From Woeseia sp964560775 (GTDB lineage Bacteria; Pseudomonadota; Gammaproteobacteria; Steroidobacterales; Woeseiaceae): a stretch of 13,596 bases of DNA. This document shows, piece by piece, positions 13,465 through 13,596 of this stretch. The DNA lies in assembly GCA_964560775.1 (NCBI GenBank), contig CAZLNH010000197.1, positions 1 through 13,596 of the forward strand, in the 5' to 3' direction. Under the pieces are notes generated by a model. It searched no databases, was not told the DNA's origin, and saw only the letters and a list, made by a program, of their open reading frames with translations. The translations under genes were made by a program, and so were the position numbers. Positions within the stretch are counted from its first letter, which is position 1, and every line of letters begins with the position of its first letter.

Positions 13465-13596
13465 ATGACGGCGGGACTCGACGAACAGCTCATCACGAGC
13501 CCGTACTGCGGCGAACCAATGCATATCGTGCTGGACCTGTCAGAGGGTGGCCAGGATTACGTCGAGGACTGCCAGGTTTGCTGCCAGCCGATGCAG
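13465..13596 (+). CDS. CPXCG-type small cysteine-rich protein, 3' end cut by window edge
   Basis: An open frame of 44 codons starting at ATG 13465 runs off the right edge. It matches the CPXCG family of roughly 60-residue probable zinc-ribbon proteins of unknown function: a PYCGE motif near residue 17, an acidic middle, and YVEDCQVCCQPM. The family's first motif is usually CPYCG, but here it reads SPYCG (AGC codon), so one of the four expected Cys is replaced by Ser. The start follows the pdxH stop by 11 bp, suggesting one operon; no ribosome binding site stands out. The missing C-terminus should be short. Confidence 0.82.
   Translation, partial: MTAGLDEQLITSPYCGEPMHIVLDLSEGGQDYVEDCQVCCQPMQ

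Overview
The window looks like a piece of a gammaproteobacterial chromosome with fairly high GC. The pointers are the bifunctional AroQ-type chorismate mutase/prephenate dehydrogenase (TyrA), RppH, HemJ beside a DUF6776-type protein, a Fur-controlled FbpABC iron transporter, and a PdxH plus CPXCG-type pair at the right end. I cannot place it to genus. I see no phage, plasmid, CRISPR, rRNA, tRNA or transposase signal; gene content is mostly housekeeping.

Layout. (a) 1-1365: a coiled-coil DUF6776-like membrane protein (minus, cut by the window edge) diverges from hemJ (plus). (b) 1366-1525: a 109-bp element with 24-bp perfect terminal inverted repeats lies between the convergent hemJ and rppH. 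(c) 1526-3267: rppH (minus) and an isolated BtuC/FecCD-family permease (plus) diverge; the gap holds a 32-codon ORF overlapping the rppH start. (d) 3295-7246: fbpA-fbpB-fbpC, a ferric-iron ABC transporter read leftward, with a near-consensus Fur box just before fbpA. (e) 7314-9631: a GGDEF diguanylate cyclase and tyrA, both minus. (f) 9632-9982: a divergent control region with two mini-ORFs. (g) 9983-13596: adhC/frmA (glutathione-dependent formaldehyde dehydrogenase), an atypical gamma-glutamyltransferase-family protein, pdxH and the start of a CPXCG-type small protein, all plus.

How the genes fit together. Iron import (FbpABC) and heme synthesis (HemJ) are both present but not in one operon. 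AdhC depends on glutathione and the next gene belongs to the glutathione-cleaving GGT family, although its substrate-binding residues differ from true GGT. The clearest regulated unit is fbpABC, which should be silenced by Fur when iron is plentiful.

The less ordinary signals are the inverted-repeat element at 1404-1512, the GGT-family protein with a kept catalytic Thr but changed donor-site residues, and a recurring arrangement in which very short ORFs, some with strong ribosome binding sites, end on or close to the start of a main gene that itself has a weak site. None of these is proven from sequence alone.
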